Counted from the first letter of the stretch, positions 25,422 through 35,493 are shown. The stretch is 57,401 bases of DNA from JBCCGG01 sp039029395 (GCA_039029395.1 JBCCGG010000037.1:1-57401); one strand, 5' to 3'. The notes: generated from the letters alone by a model not told the origin. Numbers and translations: made by a program.

Positions 25422-26198
25422 TCACTCGCCGTAGATGTCGAACGAGAAGTACTTGTCGTTGATCGCCTGATAGCTGCCGTTCGCCCGCATCTCCTCGATC
25501 GCGCGATTGAACATCTCCCTTAGCTCGTCGTCCTCCTGGCGCAGGGCGATGCCGGTCCCCTCGCCGTGAATCGCGGGATCGTAGTGGACGCCGCCGAAGA
25601 AGGCGTAGTCCTTGCCCTCGTCGCTTTTCAGGAAGCTGAACTCGGTGGCGATGCCGTTGGCGACGGCCGCGTCGAGCCGCCCGGTCGTCAGGTCTAGATA
25701 GACCTCCTCCTGGGTCGTGTAGAGCCTGAGGTCGGCGTCCGGGAAGTTGGTCTCCAGATACTCCTGATGGGTCGTCGCCCGCAGCACGCCGATCGCCTTG
25801 CCGGCCAGGCCCGCGTTGGTGTCCTCGAGACCCGCATCCTTGTGGGCGACGAATCGCGCCGGGTCCCGGTAGTAACGCTCGGAGAAGTCGACCTGCTTCT
25901 TGCGCTTATCGGTGATCGACATGGAGGCGATGATCGCATCGTACTTCTTGACCAGGAGCGCCGGGATCAGACCGTCCCAGTCCTGCTCGACGATTTCGCA
26001 GTGCACCTTCATTTGTGCGCAAACCGCATGGGTGAAGTCGATGTCGAAGCCGGCCAGCTCGCCGCTTTCGGTCTTGTAGGCGAAGGGCGGATAGGCCGCC
26101 TCGGTCGCGATGCGCACCTCGCTCCACTCCGCGTTTGCCAGCTGGGGCAAGGCCACCAGGGCGGCCACGGCCAGCAACAGGGTCTTTGCGCTTTTCAT
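25422..26198 (-). CDS. Polar amino-acid ABC transporter periplasmic binding protein
   Basis: 258 aa. A signal peptide ends at LANA-EW (about residue 23). The mature protein is an SBP_bac_3 domain of the Lys/Arg/Orn type: VRIATEAAYPPFAYKTESGE, LAGFDIDFTHAVCAQM, and DAIIASMSITDKRKKQVDFSERYY are typical. It would deliver a polar or basic amino acid or derivative to an ABC permease. No permease or ATPase gene is in the neighbourhood, so it must use components coded elsewhere or act as a sensor. It leads the minus-strand operon with the isochorismatase-fold hydrolase and a small membrane protein, and is divergent from a LysR-type gene. Confidence 0.92.
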   Translation of the reverse strand: MKSAKTLLLAVAALVALPQLANAEWSEVRIATEAAYPPFAYKTESGELAGFDIDFTHAVCAQMKVHCEIVEQDWDGLIPALLVKKYDAIIASMSITDKRKKQVDFSERYYRDPARFVAHKDAGLEDTNAGLAGKAIGVLRATTHQEYLETNFPDADLRLYTTQEEVYLDLTTGRLDAAVANGIATEFSFLKSDEGKDYAFFGGVHYDPAIHGEGTGIALRQEDDELREMFNRAIEEMRANGSYQAINDKYFSFDIYGE

Positions 26199-26288
26199 CT
26201 TTCAGCACCTCCCACGTCTTGGTGATGTTTGAGGGTTGGAGTCTGCGGCAGGGCGCGCCGAGAGCGTGAATTCGAAGTTCTTGAGTCC

Positions 26289-26307
26289 AGCTTAAGTACA
26301 GCTTAAG
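26289..26307. promoter_or_regulatory. Tandem AGCTTAAG repeat, candidate LysR operator
   Basis: AGCTTAAG occurs twice with 3 bases between (26289-26296, 26300-26307). Because CTTAAG is itself palindromic, the pair also reads as two dyads 11 bases apart, one helical turn. It lies 9 bases before the start of the LysR gene in the 117-base gap to the binding-protein gene, the place expected for autoregulation. Confidence 0.5.
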
Positions 26308-26315
26308 CTTCAATC

Positions 26316-27227
26316 ATGTCCGGGCGGCTCCCACCCCTGTCGGCCCTGCGCACCTTCGAGGCGGCGGCGCATTGGGAGAGTTTCGCCAAGGCCGCCGACG
26401 ACCTTTGCGTCAGCCAGAGCGCGGTCAGTCAGCAGATCCGCATCCTGGAGGAAGACCTGCAGGTGCGGCTGTTCGAGCGCCTGGGCAACCGGGTCGCACT
26501 GACCGAAGACGGCCGCGCGCTCGGCGCCCGGCTCAGCGAGGCCTTCGAGATCATCGCCGAGGCTTGCGCCCAGACCACACGCTCCAAGGGGAAAGCCGCG
26601 CTCAGGATCAGCGCCGAGACGGCCTTCGCGTCCCGTTGGTTGCGCCCCCGTCTGGCCGACTTTCGCGCGGCCCATCCGGAGATTCAGGTCACCCTCCAGG
26701 CCGGCGCCACCGGCGATCCCTCGGCCGACATCGCGGTTCATTTCGAAAAACGCCTGAACGAGGCGACCCACGGGGTCGAACGGCTCTTTCCGATCGACGG
26801 CTACCCGGCCTGCGCCCCCGCCTTCCTGATGCAAAATCCTGACATCCACGCACCAGAGGATATCGCCCGCCTGCCCCTGATCCACGACAACACCCGGATG
26901 ATCTGGCGCCGCTGGTTCGCGCGCTTCCTGCCCGGCAGCGAGGCCTGGCGCAGCGGCTATGTCTACTCCGACCTGGCGCTGGCGATCGACGCAGCGGCCG
27001 ACGGGGATGGCGTTTTCCTGGCCGACGACCGGCTCTGCGCGCGGGAGATCGCCTCGGGCGCCTTGGTCCATGCCCTCTCCGAGACCGTGCGCTGCGCCTG
27101 GTACGCGCTAGCGATCCACCACGAGCGCGCGGGCGATCGACCCGTGCAAGCCTTCGCCGAATGGCTGCGCACCGCGGTTGAAGACGACATCGGAGCCGAG
27201 GAAGTGGATAGACGCAGCCGCACATGA
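26316..27227 (+). CDS. LysR-family regulator (GcvA type)
   Basis: 303 aa. Residues 1-65 are the winged helix-turn-helix with LSALRTFEAAAHWESFAKAA and SQSAVSQQIRILEEDL; the rest is a LysR substrate-binding domain with the HPEIQVTLQ strand and a WRRWF segment seen in GcvA-like proteins. It probably responds to an amino acid or derivative and controls the divergent operon of binding protein, isochorismatase-fold hydrolase and membrane protein. No ribosome-binding site stands before ATG 26316, so translation may rely on a short leader; the tandem AGCTTAAG repeat immediately upstream is a candidate site for it. Confidence 0.92.
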   Translation: MSGRLPPLSALRTFEAAAHWESFAKAADDLCVSQSAVSQQIRILEEDLQVRLFERLGNRVALTEDGRALGARLSEAFEIIAEACAQTTRSKGKAALRISAETAFASRWLRPRLADFRAAHPEIQVTLQAGATGDPSADIAVHFEKRLNEATHGVERLFPIDGYPACAPAFLMQNPDIHAPEDIARLPLIHDNTRMIWRRWFARFLPGSEAWRSGYVYSDLALAIDAAADGDGVFLADDRLCAREIASGALVHALSETVRCAWYALAIHHERAGDRPVQAFAEWLRTAVEDDIGAEEVDRRSRT

Positions 27228-27379
27228 CCGCTTTGGCCGCGTCGGACATATTGTCCTCTGGCTTTGTACCCTCTGCTAACGCCATGCGATGAAGCCGCCT
27301 GACGACCGGCACTTTTGTCTGCTATGGTTAATCCCGGGAAGGCAGCGCCCTTCGAGGCACAGTTATGGGGAGCAATGTA

Positions 27380-28156
27380 ATGCCGAAGACTCCGATTCTC
27401 GCCGTCATCGCCGTCGCGATCCTGGTCGTGGGCTTTCTGATCGGCGTTTGGTCTGCACCGGACATCGAGCCACTGGAAGAGCGCATCGCCGTGCTGGAGA
27501 GCCAGCTCGAGGAACATGGCGGCGTGTCCGCCGCCGCCCAGGCCGCGGCCGGCGAGGCCAAGACGGCCGCCGAGGAATCCAAAGGCGCGCTCGACACGCT
27601 GACCGCAAAGGTCGACGAGGTCGCGGCGAAAGCCGGCGACACCTCGGCGATCGAGGACCGCTTCAAAGACCTCGAGTCTTCGCTGACCACCACGGTGGGC
27701 AACTTGGAGGCCCATGTCCACGATCAGATGGAGGCGCTGAAGACAGAGGTCTCCCACGTCACCGAGTCGCTGAGCGCCTTCAAGGACGAGACCGCGGCGA
27801 TGATCGAAAGCGCCGCCAAGAGTACCCCGGCGCCCTCTTCGGAAGGCGCGGCGGCGGCCGGCGCCACCCAGACGGCGGCCGCCCCTTCGGTCGAGGAGAC
27901 CCCGCCTGAGCCCGGCGTGCAGCGCCTTGGAATCGGCGGCTCGGCCTGGGCGGTCGATGGGCTGGTGTCGGTCGCGCTCTCCGCGATACAGGGCGAGGAT
28001 TCGGCCCGGGTCTATGTCAATGGCAAACCGCTCGTGCTCGAGCTAGATCGTGCCGTGCGGCTCCGCGACGTGCCCCGCGCGGCTGGCGACTGCACCGCGA
28101 CCCTGAAAGGCATCCATGGCCGGAAGGCCGACATCGCCGTCGACTGCCAGAGCTGA
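27380..28156 (+). CDS. Hypothetical membrane-anchored coiled-coil protein
   Basis: 258 aa, not recognised. An N-terminal membrane anchor (ILAVIAVAILVVGFLIGVW) is followed by a long Ala/Glu/Lys-rich region with heptad periodicity (about residues 28-155), a Pro/Ala/Ser-rich linker (about 155-185), and a compact C-terminal domain of about 70 residues (GSAWAVDGLVSVALSAIQGE ... DCTATLKGIHGRKADIAVDC) with two Cys that could form a disulfide. The topology places the coiled coil and end domain in the periplasm. A role in spanning or sensing the envelope is possible but unproven. GGGGAG precedes ATG 27380; ATG 27365 is the alternative. It ends in a convergent pair with the peroxiredoxin gene. Confidence 0.7.
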   Translation: MPKTPILAVIAVAILVVGFLIGVWSAPDIEPLEERIAVLESQLEEHGGVSAAAQAAAGEAKTAAEESKGALDTLTAKVDEVAAKAGDTSAIEDRFKDLESSLTTTVGNLEAHVHDQMEALKTEVSHVTESLSAFKDETAAMIESAAKSTPAPSSEGAAAAGATQTAAAPSVEETPPEPGVQRLGIGGSAWAVDGLVSVALSAIQGEDSARVYVNGKPLVLELDRAVRLRDVPRAAGDCTATLKGIHGRKADIAVDCQS

Positions 28157-28236
28157 CGCGGTGACCTGACGACCCACGGCGACGACAGCCAGCCTCGCTC
28201 TGCTAACGGCGGCACGGCTTTGATGTTGTTCCATGG

Positions 28237-28268
28237 CCCCGAGGTGCCTGGAGTGGCAAACCTCGGGG
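28237..28268. terminator. Hairpin between convergent genes
   Basis: CCCCGAGGT (28237-28245) and ACCTCGGGG (28260-28268) are perfect arms; the 14-base loop holds a further GCC/GGC pairing. It sits between the stops of the coiled-coil protein and the peroxiredoxin. There is no T-tract on either side, so it may act only as an mRNA end-stabiliser or help Rho-dependent termination. Confidence 0.5.
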
Positions 28269-28290
28269 TATAGACGAGCATTGAGCAAAG

Positions 28291-28953
28291 TTATGCCGCA
28301 GCTGATTGAGCGAGCTTATCCAGCACGGGAAACAGATCGCTGGGCTCGGGACGGCGGGTGTAGTCCGGGTTCACCTCGGCGTAAGCGACCGTGCCGTCGG
28401 ACGCGATCACATAGCGCGCGGGCATCGGCAGGTTCCACTCACCATCATTGTGGATCTTGGGCAGCTCGACCCCGAACACCTTGTGGAACTCGATGACATA
28501 GTCCTGCAGGGTCCAGCGAATGCCGAATTTGGCCGCCAGCTCACCCGCTTTATCCGTCAAGATGGGGAAGCTGAGCCCATTGTCCCTCTTCGACTTGCGG
28601 CTGTCCGCTGCACCTTGCATGGAAACGGCAACCAGGGTCGCGCCGCGCGCCCGGATCTCGTCGGCCGCTTCTTCCAGTGTCTTCAGCTCAATATTGCAAT
28701 AGGGGCACCAGACGCCCCGGTAGAACGACAGAACAACCGGGCCTTCGGCCAACAGATCCTTCAGCACCACGGTGTTACCGTCCTGGTCGGTCAATGTGAA
28801 ATCGGGCGCTGTGTCGTCCGCTTTGATGGCGCGCTCAACCTGACCGCTCTCGATCAGTTCTTGAGTCGATCGGGCGAAAGCATCAAACGCACCCGGAGGC
28901 GCCTGGACTTTGAACTTCTCTTTAAAGGCGTCGAGTTGGTCTTGAAGAGACAT
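28291..28953 (-). CDS. Peroxiredoxin-like protein (AhpC/TSA fold)
   Basis: 220 aa. VVLSFYRGVWCPYCNIELKTLEE holds the peroxidatic Cys in a CPYC setting, and DFTLTDQDGNTVVLKDLL is the usual first part of AhpC/TSA proteins. The N-terminal 45 residues (helical, FKEKFKVQAPPGAFDAFARS) and the C-terminal stretch match the peroxiredoxin-like group, which reduces peroxides or thiol substrates and uses a second thiol donor. Cytosolic, no signal peptide. AAGGAG precedes ATG 28953. It is divergent from a LysR-type gene, and the pair look less GC-rich than their surroundings, which may indicate transfer as a unit with its regulator. Confidence 0.9.
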   Translation of the reverse strand: MSLQDQLDAFKEKFKVQAPPGAFDAFARSTQELIESGQVERAIKADDTAPDFTLTDQDGNTVVLKDLLAEGPVVLSFYRGVWCPYCNIELKTLEEAADEIRARGATLVAVSMQGAADSRKSKRDNGLSFPILTDKAGELAAKFGIRWTLQDYVIEFHKVFGVELPKIHNDGEWNLPMPARYVIASDGTVAYAEVNPDYTRRPEPSDLFPVLDKLAQSAAA

Positions 28954-29073
28954 CGTTTCGCTCCTTTTTTCCATCGGTACCTAAGGCGCAAGATCGAGCG
29001 ACGGGCTTTCATCATCCGATCCTGTTCAGACACTTTGTCGGGGCAGCGCCCTTGTCTGAGATCGAATATTGTT

Positions 29074-29132
29074 CATTTGTATTTTGGTTGTTAGTATTCG
29101 AATCTGACTAATGGTTATTTGGATTACAAATG
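29074..29132. promoter_or_regulatory. AT-rich divergent control region with dyads
   Basis: CATTTGTA (29074-29081) and TACAAATG (29125-29132) are inverted, the second covering the LysR start codon; ATTCGAAT (29096-29103) is a palindrome between them. The patch is AT-rich in GC-rich DNA. It fits an operator for the LysR protein that also covers the peroxiredoxin promoter. Confidence 0.5.
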
Positions 29133-30020
29133 AGCGATAACGTTTCTGCCCTACGCCTCTTTTGCCGTGTCGCCCGGACGGGAAGCTTCACGGCCGCCGG
29201 AAAGGAGATCGGTCTGTCCCAACCATCCGTTTCAAGAATAGTTTCAAAGCTTGAGACGGATCTCGGGGGGGCTTTGTTTGTCAGAAACACCCACGCGGTG
29301 AAGCTGACCGAAGCAGGGATGGACTATCTTGCAAGAATAGATCCCATTCTGGCCGATCTGGACGAGGCCAATCACATGGTCCGTGGGGATGGATCATTGA
29401 AAGGTCGCTTGAGAGTTGGTGCTGCCACCAGCTTTGCAGTGCGCGAAGTCATTCCTCGCCTGCCCGGTTTTCTTGACCAACATCCCGAACTGCAGATCGA
29501 TCTCGTCCTGACAGACTCGAGACAAGATCTCATTGACCAGGCCATCGATGTCGCGCTTCGCTTCGGTCCGCTTAGCGACTCAACCCTAACCGCGAGAAAG
29601 CTTGGAGAGACGCCGCGCCTGATCGCGGCATCTCCGGCCTATTTGGGAAAAGCAGGAACGCCGCAAGTGCCAGCTGAGCTTGCAGGCCATCAAATCATAA
29701 TTGGACCCTCTGGAATGGGATCGGAAGGCTGGAACTTTCAGAAGAACGGTAAGGCAGTATCCGTGCGCGTTGATGGCCGGCTAATGGTCAGTGTCAACGA
29801 GGCAGCAACCGCTTTGGCGCTGGCCGGGATGGGCATTGTTTCTACTGCCCTCTGGGGCTGCAAGTCGGAGATAGACAACGGCCAGTTAGTTCAGCTTCTA
29901 GCAGATTGGGAAATCGGGACAATTGAGGTGAACGCAGTGCTGGCTGGAGGAAGAAACGCGAAACCCTCAGCGCGGGCCTTTGCTGAGTATCTCGTGACGT
30001 CGTTCCACGATAGCGCTTAG
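29130..30020 (+). CDS. LysR-family regulator
   Basis: 296 aa. SALRLFCRVARTGSFTAAGKE and SQPSVSRIVSKLETDLGGAL form the DNA-binding domain, and LRVGAATSFAVREVIPRL to the end is the LysR substrate domain of the D-malate/AaeR type (PAYLGKAGTPQVPAELAGH). It is divergent from the peroxiredoxin gene, so an oxidant or toxic organic compound is a likely signal, but this is inference. Codons such as AGA, ATA and CTA are commoner than in neighbouring genes, a sign of foreign origin. No Shine-Dalgarno is visible; the ATG lies in an AT-rich patch. Confidence 0.92.
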   Translation: MSDNVSALRLFCRVARTGSFTAAGKEIGLSQPSVSRIVSKLETDLGGALFVRNTHAVKLTEAGMDYLARIDPILADLDEANHMVRGDGSLKGRLRVGAATSFAVREVIPRLPGFLDQHPELQIDLVLTDSRQDLIDQAIDVALRFGPLSDSTLTARKLGETPRLIAASPAYLGKAGTPQVPAELAGHQIIIGPSGMGSEGWNFQKNGKAVSVRVDGRLMVSVNEAATALALAGMGIVSTALWGCKSEIDNGQLVQLLADWEIGTIEVNAVLAGGRNAKPSARAFAEYLVTSFHDSA

Positions 30021-30037
30021 ACCATAGTAAAACAGAG

Positions 30038-30056
30038 CGTAGTTTCCCACTACGCC
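30038..30056 (-). terminator. Hairpin downstream of prfB and of the LysR gene
   Basis: GCGTAGT and ACTACGC are 7-base arms around five bases. On the minus strand TCTGTTTTACT follows, a fair U-rich stretch, so it may terminate prfB transcription, 177 bases after the stop; on the plus strand it lies 18 bases after the LysR stop without T-tract. No gene is seen in the rest of 30021-30232. Confidence 0.5.
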
Positions 30057-30232
30057 GCATTGACCCGCTTCTTGTTTACGCGGTGCGAAATCTCAATGGT
30101 ACGCTCCAGAGGCTTCCTTTTCCCTGAGTTTGCCATGGCCTTGGCAACAGCAAACCAGTGAAGCTCCGCTTACACCTGCTTCGCAGTTTCGTTGTTGTAA
30201 GTCCGAGGTCTGCATCGGGTCGAGTGTGGGCC

Positions 30233-31370
<1,138 letters not shown>

Positions 31371-31429
31371 CGGGGCGCCCTCCTAGAGTTCAGGATCTAC
31401 CAGAGTCCAAATATCCGCTTGAAGGCCGC

Positions 31430-33862
31430 TTAGTAAAGCCCCTCGCCGCCCGGCACGCTGCCAACCGAGGCGCTGCCGGCGTTGGGGTCGTAGCCGCCGT
31501 CGATCACGACTCGCTCGCCGCTCGGCAAGCCGTCCGGCTTGAAGGCCTCGAGGATCACGCCCTTGTCGCCCGAGCGGGCCAGCTGGCCGGTCTCGCCGTT
31601 GACCCTGACCAGGCGGATGCCCGGAGGGATGCGGAACGGGATCGCCGGCTGGTCGGCCAAGGCCTCGGCCATGAAGCTCTTGAAGATCGGCGCCGCCACG
31701 TTCGATCCGGTCTGCTTGGGGCCAAGCGGCTTGGGCTCGTCGAAGCCGACGAAGACGCCGACCGCCAGATCGGGCGTGAAGCCGACGAACCAGGTGTCCT
31801 GGCTCTTGTTGGTGGTGCCGGTCTTGCCGCCGAGCGGCTTGCCGATCTCGCGGATGCGCCGGCCGGTGCCCCGCTCGACCACGCCCTGAAGCATGGAGAC
31901 CACCTGATAGGCGCTGGCGGGATCGGCGATCTGCTCGCGCATATCGGGCAGCTCGGGCACCAGATCCTCGTGCCACTCTTCGACCAGGCAGCCCGGGCAG
32001 TCCCGCTGATCGTGGCGGAAGATCGTGCGACCGGCCTTGTCCTGGACCCGGTCGATCAAGCTCGGCTCGATGCGCTTGCCGCCGTTGACCAGCATGGCGT
32101 AGGCGGTGGTCAGGCGCAGCAAGGTGGTCTCGCCGGCGCCCAGCGCCATGGAGAGCACCGGCTCCATGTTGTCGATCACCCCGAAGCGGTCCGCGTAGTC
32201 GACGATCTTGTCCATGCCGATGGTCTGGGCAAGGCGCACGGTCATCAGGTTGCGCGATTTCTCGATGCCCTTGCGCATGGGCGTGGGGCCGTAGAACTTC
32301 TTGGTGTAGTTGGCCGGCTTCCACTTGCCGAGGCCCGCGCCCTGGTCGATCACGAAGGGCGCGTCCAGGATCAAGGTGGTCGGCGTGAAGCCGCTGTCCA
32401 GGCCGGCGAGATAGACGATCGGCTTGAAGGCCGAGCCGGGCTGACGGTTGGCCTGCATCGCCCGGTTAAACTCGCTGTCGTCATAGGACCAGCCGCCGCT
32501 CATGGCCAGGATACGGCCGGTATGAGGGTCGAGCGCGACGATCGCGCCGTTGATATCCGGCACCTGGCGCAGCCCGAAGCTGCCCTCGGGATAGGGCTCG
32601 CCCTCGCCGTCTTCCGTGACCGGCTCGACCAACACGACGTCGCCCGGCTGAACTACCTGATCCGGAGTCTTGGGCCGGGCGCCCACCTTCTGGCCCTTGA
32701 TCCAAGGCCGCGCCCAGCGCATCTCGGTCATGGGAATGCGACCCTCGGTGCCGTCGCCGAAGCGGATCTCGGCGACCTTGCCCTCGACATCGTAGACCAC
32801 CGCCGGAACCCAAGGCGCGATGCCGGCCGGCAGTTCGAGCGCGGCCAGATGCTCCGGCCAGGCGACGTCTGTGATGTCGATCTGGGCAATCGGCCCGCGC
32901 CAGCCGTGGCGCCGGTCGTAGGCGATCAAGCCGTCGCGCAGGCTGGTCTCGGCGATCTCCTGAAGGTGGGGGTCGAGCGAGGTGCGCACCGAAAGCCCGC
33001 CGCCGTAGAGCCCGCGCTCGCCGTACTGGCGCAGCAGCTCCCGGCGAACCTCCTCGGCGAAGTGGGCGGCGCTGGCGACTTCGGTCTCACTGCGCTCGCG
33101 CACCTCGAGCGGCTCGGCATAGGCGGCCTCGGCCTCTTCCTCGGTGATGTGGCCGTCGTCGAGCATGCGCCCAATGACCCAATCGCGCCGGCTGATCGCC
33201 GCCTCGCGCTTGCGGGTCGGGTGATAGTTGTTGGGCGCCTTCGGCAAGGCCGCCAGATAGGCCGCCTCAGGGATCGTCAGGTCGTCCAGGGACTTGTTGA
33301 AATAGTTGAGCGAGGCCGCCGCGACCCCGTAGGAGCCGAAGCCCAGATAGATCTCATTGAGATAGAGCTCGAGAATGCGGTCCTTGTCGAAGGCATGCTC
33401 GATCCTCAGCGCCAGGATCGCTTCGCGGATCTTGCGCTCCAGCTTAAGCTCGTTGGACAGCAGGAAGTTCTTGGCGACCTGCTGGGTGATAGTCGAGGCG
33501 CCGACCGGGCGCTTGCCTTGGGAGTAGTTGATCGCGTTGGTCACCGCGGCGCGGCCGATCGCCTTTATGTCGACCCCAGGATGGCTGTAGAAGTTCTGGT
33601 CCTCGGCCGAAAGAAAGGCGTTGATGACCCGCTTGGGGATCGCGCCGACCGGCACGAACACCCGCTTTTCGGTCGCGTACTCGGCCAAAAGCCGGCCGTC
33701 GCCGGCATGCACGCGGGTCACCGTCGGCGGATCGTAAGCGGCCAGCTGGCGGTAGTCCGGCAGATCGCGGCCGTACTCATAGAATATGTAAAACGCGCCG
33801 CCGATGCCGATGATCACCATAATGATCAAGAAAGCAAAAAGCGAAGCCAAGACTTTCCACAT
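31430..33862 (-). CDS. Penicillin-binding protein 1A (glycosyltransferase/transpeptidase)
   Basis: 810 aa, usual for class A PBPs. A membrane anchor (ASLFAFLIIMVIIGIGGAFYIFY) is followed by the GT51 domain with the catalytic Glu in FLSAEDQNFYSHPGVD and GASTITQQVAKN, then an OB-like linker, and the transpeptidase with SAFKP (Ser477, Lys480), SRN and KTGTTN. It polymerises lipid II and cross-links peptidoglycan at the outer face of the inner membrane. An insertion with CPGC lies before the KTG motif and the tail is Gly/Pro-rich. The start is ATG 33862; an in-frame GTG at 33874 is the alternative. The gene lies between the periplasmic amidase and prfB, as in many Alphaproteobacteria. Confidence 0.95.
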   Translation of the reverse strand: MWKVLASLFAFLIIMVIIGIGGAFYIFYEYGRDLPDYRQLAAYDPPTVTRVHAGDGRLLAEYATEKRVFVPVGAIPKRVINAFLSAEDQNFYSHPGVDIKAIGRAAVTNAINYSQGKRPVGASTITQQVAKNFLLSNELKLERKIREAILALRIEHAFDKDRILELYLNEIYLGFGSYGVAAASLNYFNKSLDDLTIPEAAYLAALPKAPNNYHPTRKREAAISRRDWVIGRMLDDGHITEEEAEAAYAEPLEVRERSETEVASAAHFAEEVRRELLRQYGERGLYGGGLSVRTSLDPHLQEIAETSLRDGLIAYDRRHGWRGPIAQIDITDVAWPEHLAALELPAGIAPWVPAVVYDVEGKVAEIRFGDGTEGRIPMTEMRWARPWIKGQKVGARPKTPDQVVQPGDVVLVEPVTEDGEGEPYPEGSFGLRQVPDINGAIVALDPHTGRILAMSGGWSYDDSEFNRAMQANRQPGSAFKPIVYLAGLDSGFTPTTLILDAPFVIDQGAGLGKWKPANYTKKFYGPTPMRKGIEKSRNLMTVRLAQTIGMDKIVDYADRFGVIDNMEPVLSMALGAGETTLLRLTTAYAMLVNGGKRIEPSLIDRVQDKAGRTIFRHDQRDCPGCLVEEWHEDLVPELPDMREQIADPASAYQVVSMLQGVVERGTGRRIREIGKPLGGKTGTTNKSQDTWFVGFTPDLAVGVFVGFDEPKPLGPKQTGSNVAAPIFKSFMAEALADQPAIPFRIPPGIRLVRVNGETGQLARSGDKGVILEAFKPDGLPSGERVVIDGGYDPNAGSASVGSVPGGEGLY

Positions 33863-33954
33863 GCTCACGTCCACTTCGACGAGGTATAGTTAACGCCCGA
33901 CATCTGCTATTTTATCAACAAACCAATTTAAAGTTCATATAATTCACGTTTTTC

Positions 33955-35157
33955 TTATGAACGACTCATTTGTTCATGCCAAGTGAAATATCGGTCTATC
34001 GAGCGAACCAGGGCAGCGGAGACCTTCTTTTGATGGGCCTTGGTTCGCATCAGGCGCTCTTCGACCGGATTGGAGATGTAACCGACCTCGACCAGGACCG
34101 AGGGCACCGAGGCGGATTTCAGCACGACGAATCCGGCATAGCGGTGGCTGTTATTGAGCATTTTGGTGGATTTACCGAGCTCGTCTATCAGGATATTCGC
34201 GTAGTTCTTGGAAAGGTTAACGGTCTCTCGGCGGATCAAGTCCATCAGGATCTCGCGCACGTCTTCGTTCTCGGTCAGGAAGGTGATGCCGGCGACCGCG
34301 TCGGCTTGGTTCTCCTTGGCGGCCAGGGCTTCCGCCTCGGCATCCGAGGCCTTGGAGGAGATCGTGTAGACCGAGGCGCCCAGCACGCTGGACTTGGGAT
34401 GGGTGTTGGCATGCAGGGAGACGAAGAGGTCGGCTTCGGCCAACTGGGCGATCTCGACCCGGTTGCGCAAGGGGACCACCACGTCGTCCTCGCGGGTCAT
34501 CAGCACCCGGTAGCGGCCGCTCGCCTCGAGCTGGCGGGCCAGCTCTTTGGCATAGATCAGCATCAGGTCCTTTTCGTAGATCCCCGAGGCGCCGATCGCA
34601 CCCGGATCGACGCCGCCGTGGCCAGCATCCACCACGACCAGCGGTAACTCGTCCTCACCAGTATTGCCGGTGACCCGCGGAACCGCGGTATTGCTCTTTC
34701 GTGCCAGTGGTTTGGTAGATTCCACCGGGGGCCGCGGTTGGTCGGCGAAGTAGGCTGTGCGGGTGATCTCCTCAAGGTCGATGACCAGGCGGAAGCGGGG
34801 CACCAGGGGGCCCGGCGGCAGGAGGGTGACGCCGCGCACCAAGACCGGCTTGTTGACGTCGAGCACGATGCGGCTGGTGCCCGGCGCGAAGAGCCCGAAG
34901 CGCAGGTCGTCGATCAGGCCGATCTGCCGAGGCTTCTTGCCGGGCTGCAGCAGCCAGTCGGCCTCGGGAAGGTCGATCACCACCCGGAAGGGGTCAGGCA
35001 GGGTGAAGATCCGGTAGGCCGGCTGCTCGGTCAGCTCGAGCACGAAGCGGGTCTTGTCCGGGTGCTCGCCGATTCGCGCAGCATGAATCGCCGGCTTGGC
35101 CTGGGCCGCCGTGGCCGCCGCAAGTAGGCAGAAAAGAAGGCACAAGACCCGGGACAT
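33955..35157 (-). CDS. N-acetylmuramoyl-L-alanine amidase (AMIN plus Amidase_3)
   Basis: 400 aa. Signal peptide about residues 1-20 (LCLLFCLLAAATAAQA). Residues about 25-135 are an AMIN domain (IRIGEHPDKTRFVLEL, PFRVVIDLPEA) that targets peptidoglycan or the division site, and about 175-395 the zinc Amidase_3 domain: VVVDAGHGGVDPGAIG (first His), GIYEKDLML (Glu), LFVSLHANTHP (second His) and VLVEVGYISNPVEE (catalytic Glu). It cleaves the bond between MurNAc and the stem peptide during cell separation; it corresponds to AmiC-type enzymes. It runs with PBP1A and prfB on the minus strand, 92 bases upstream of PBP1A, and is divergent from rne. Confidence 0.95.
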   Translation of the reverse strand: MSRVLCLLFCLLAAATAAQAKPAIHAARIGEHPDKTRFVLELTEQPAYRIFTLPDPFRVVIDLPEADWLLQPGKKPRQIGLIDDLRFGLFAPGTSRIVLDVNKPVLVRGVTLLPPGPLVPRFRLVIDLEEITRTAYFADQPRPPVESTKPLARKSNTAVPRVTGNTGEDELPLVVVDAGHGGVDPGAIGASGIYEKDLMLIYAKELARQLEASGRYRVLMTREDDVVVPLRNRVEIAQLAEADLFVSLHANTHPKSSVLGASVYTISSKASDAEAEALAAKENQADAVAGITFLTENEDVREILMDLIRRETVNLSKNYANILIDELGKSTKMLNNSHRYAGFVVLKSASVPSVLVEVGYISNPVEERLMRTKAHQKKVSAALVRSIDRYFTWHEQMSRS

Positions 35158-35464
35158 GGCTCTCCGTCCGGACGAGATATAGCAGCAAGGGTTAATAGTT
35201 ACACCATGTCGCCGGCGATTCGCCGCCCCGAAGTGCGATTTTTCACCTGATAGCCGCCGCGGTCCCCGCTATCAATGGTTCACGGAACGGCTCCCGCGAC
35301 TCGGGCGCATGACTAAGGTCCTGATATTGCCACTGCGCGTCAGTCTGGGTTACCTGCGGCCCCGTTAAGCCCGTCGATCGGCGCCGATCGCACGCTGCTG
35401 CGGTCACACAGCGAAATTGATGGGCGATAGGCGTCGCCCAATCGCCGAGAACCCGACAAATGAT

Positions 35465-35493
35465 TTGAGGTTCTTGCTCCGAGCCCCTATTGT
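35465..35493 (+). promoter_or_regulatory. Candidate sigma-70 promoter of rne
   Basis: TTGAGG and TATTGT with exactly 17 bases between, matching 4 of 6 and 4 of 6 consensus positions. It is the best match in the intergenic region and lies in its most AT-rich part. Confidence 0.5.

Noticed and set aside
31970..33889. 639-codon plus-strand open frame
   Set aside because: Antisense shadow of the PBP1A gene; no family resemblance.
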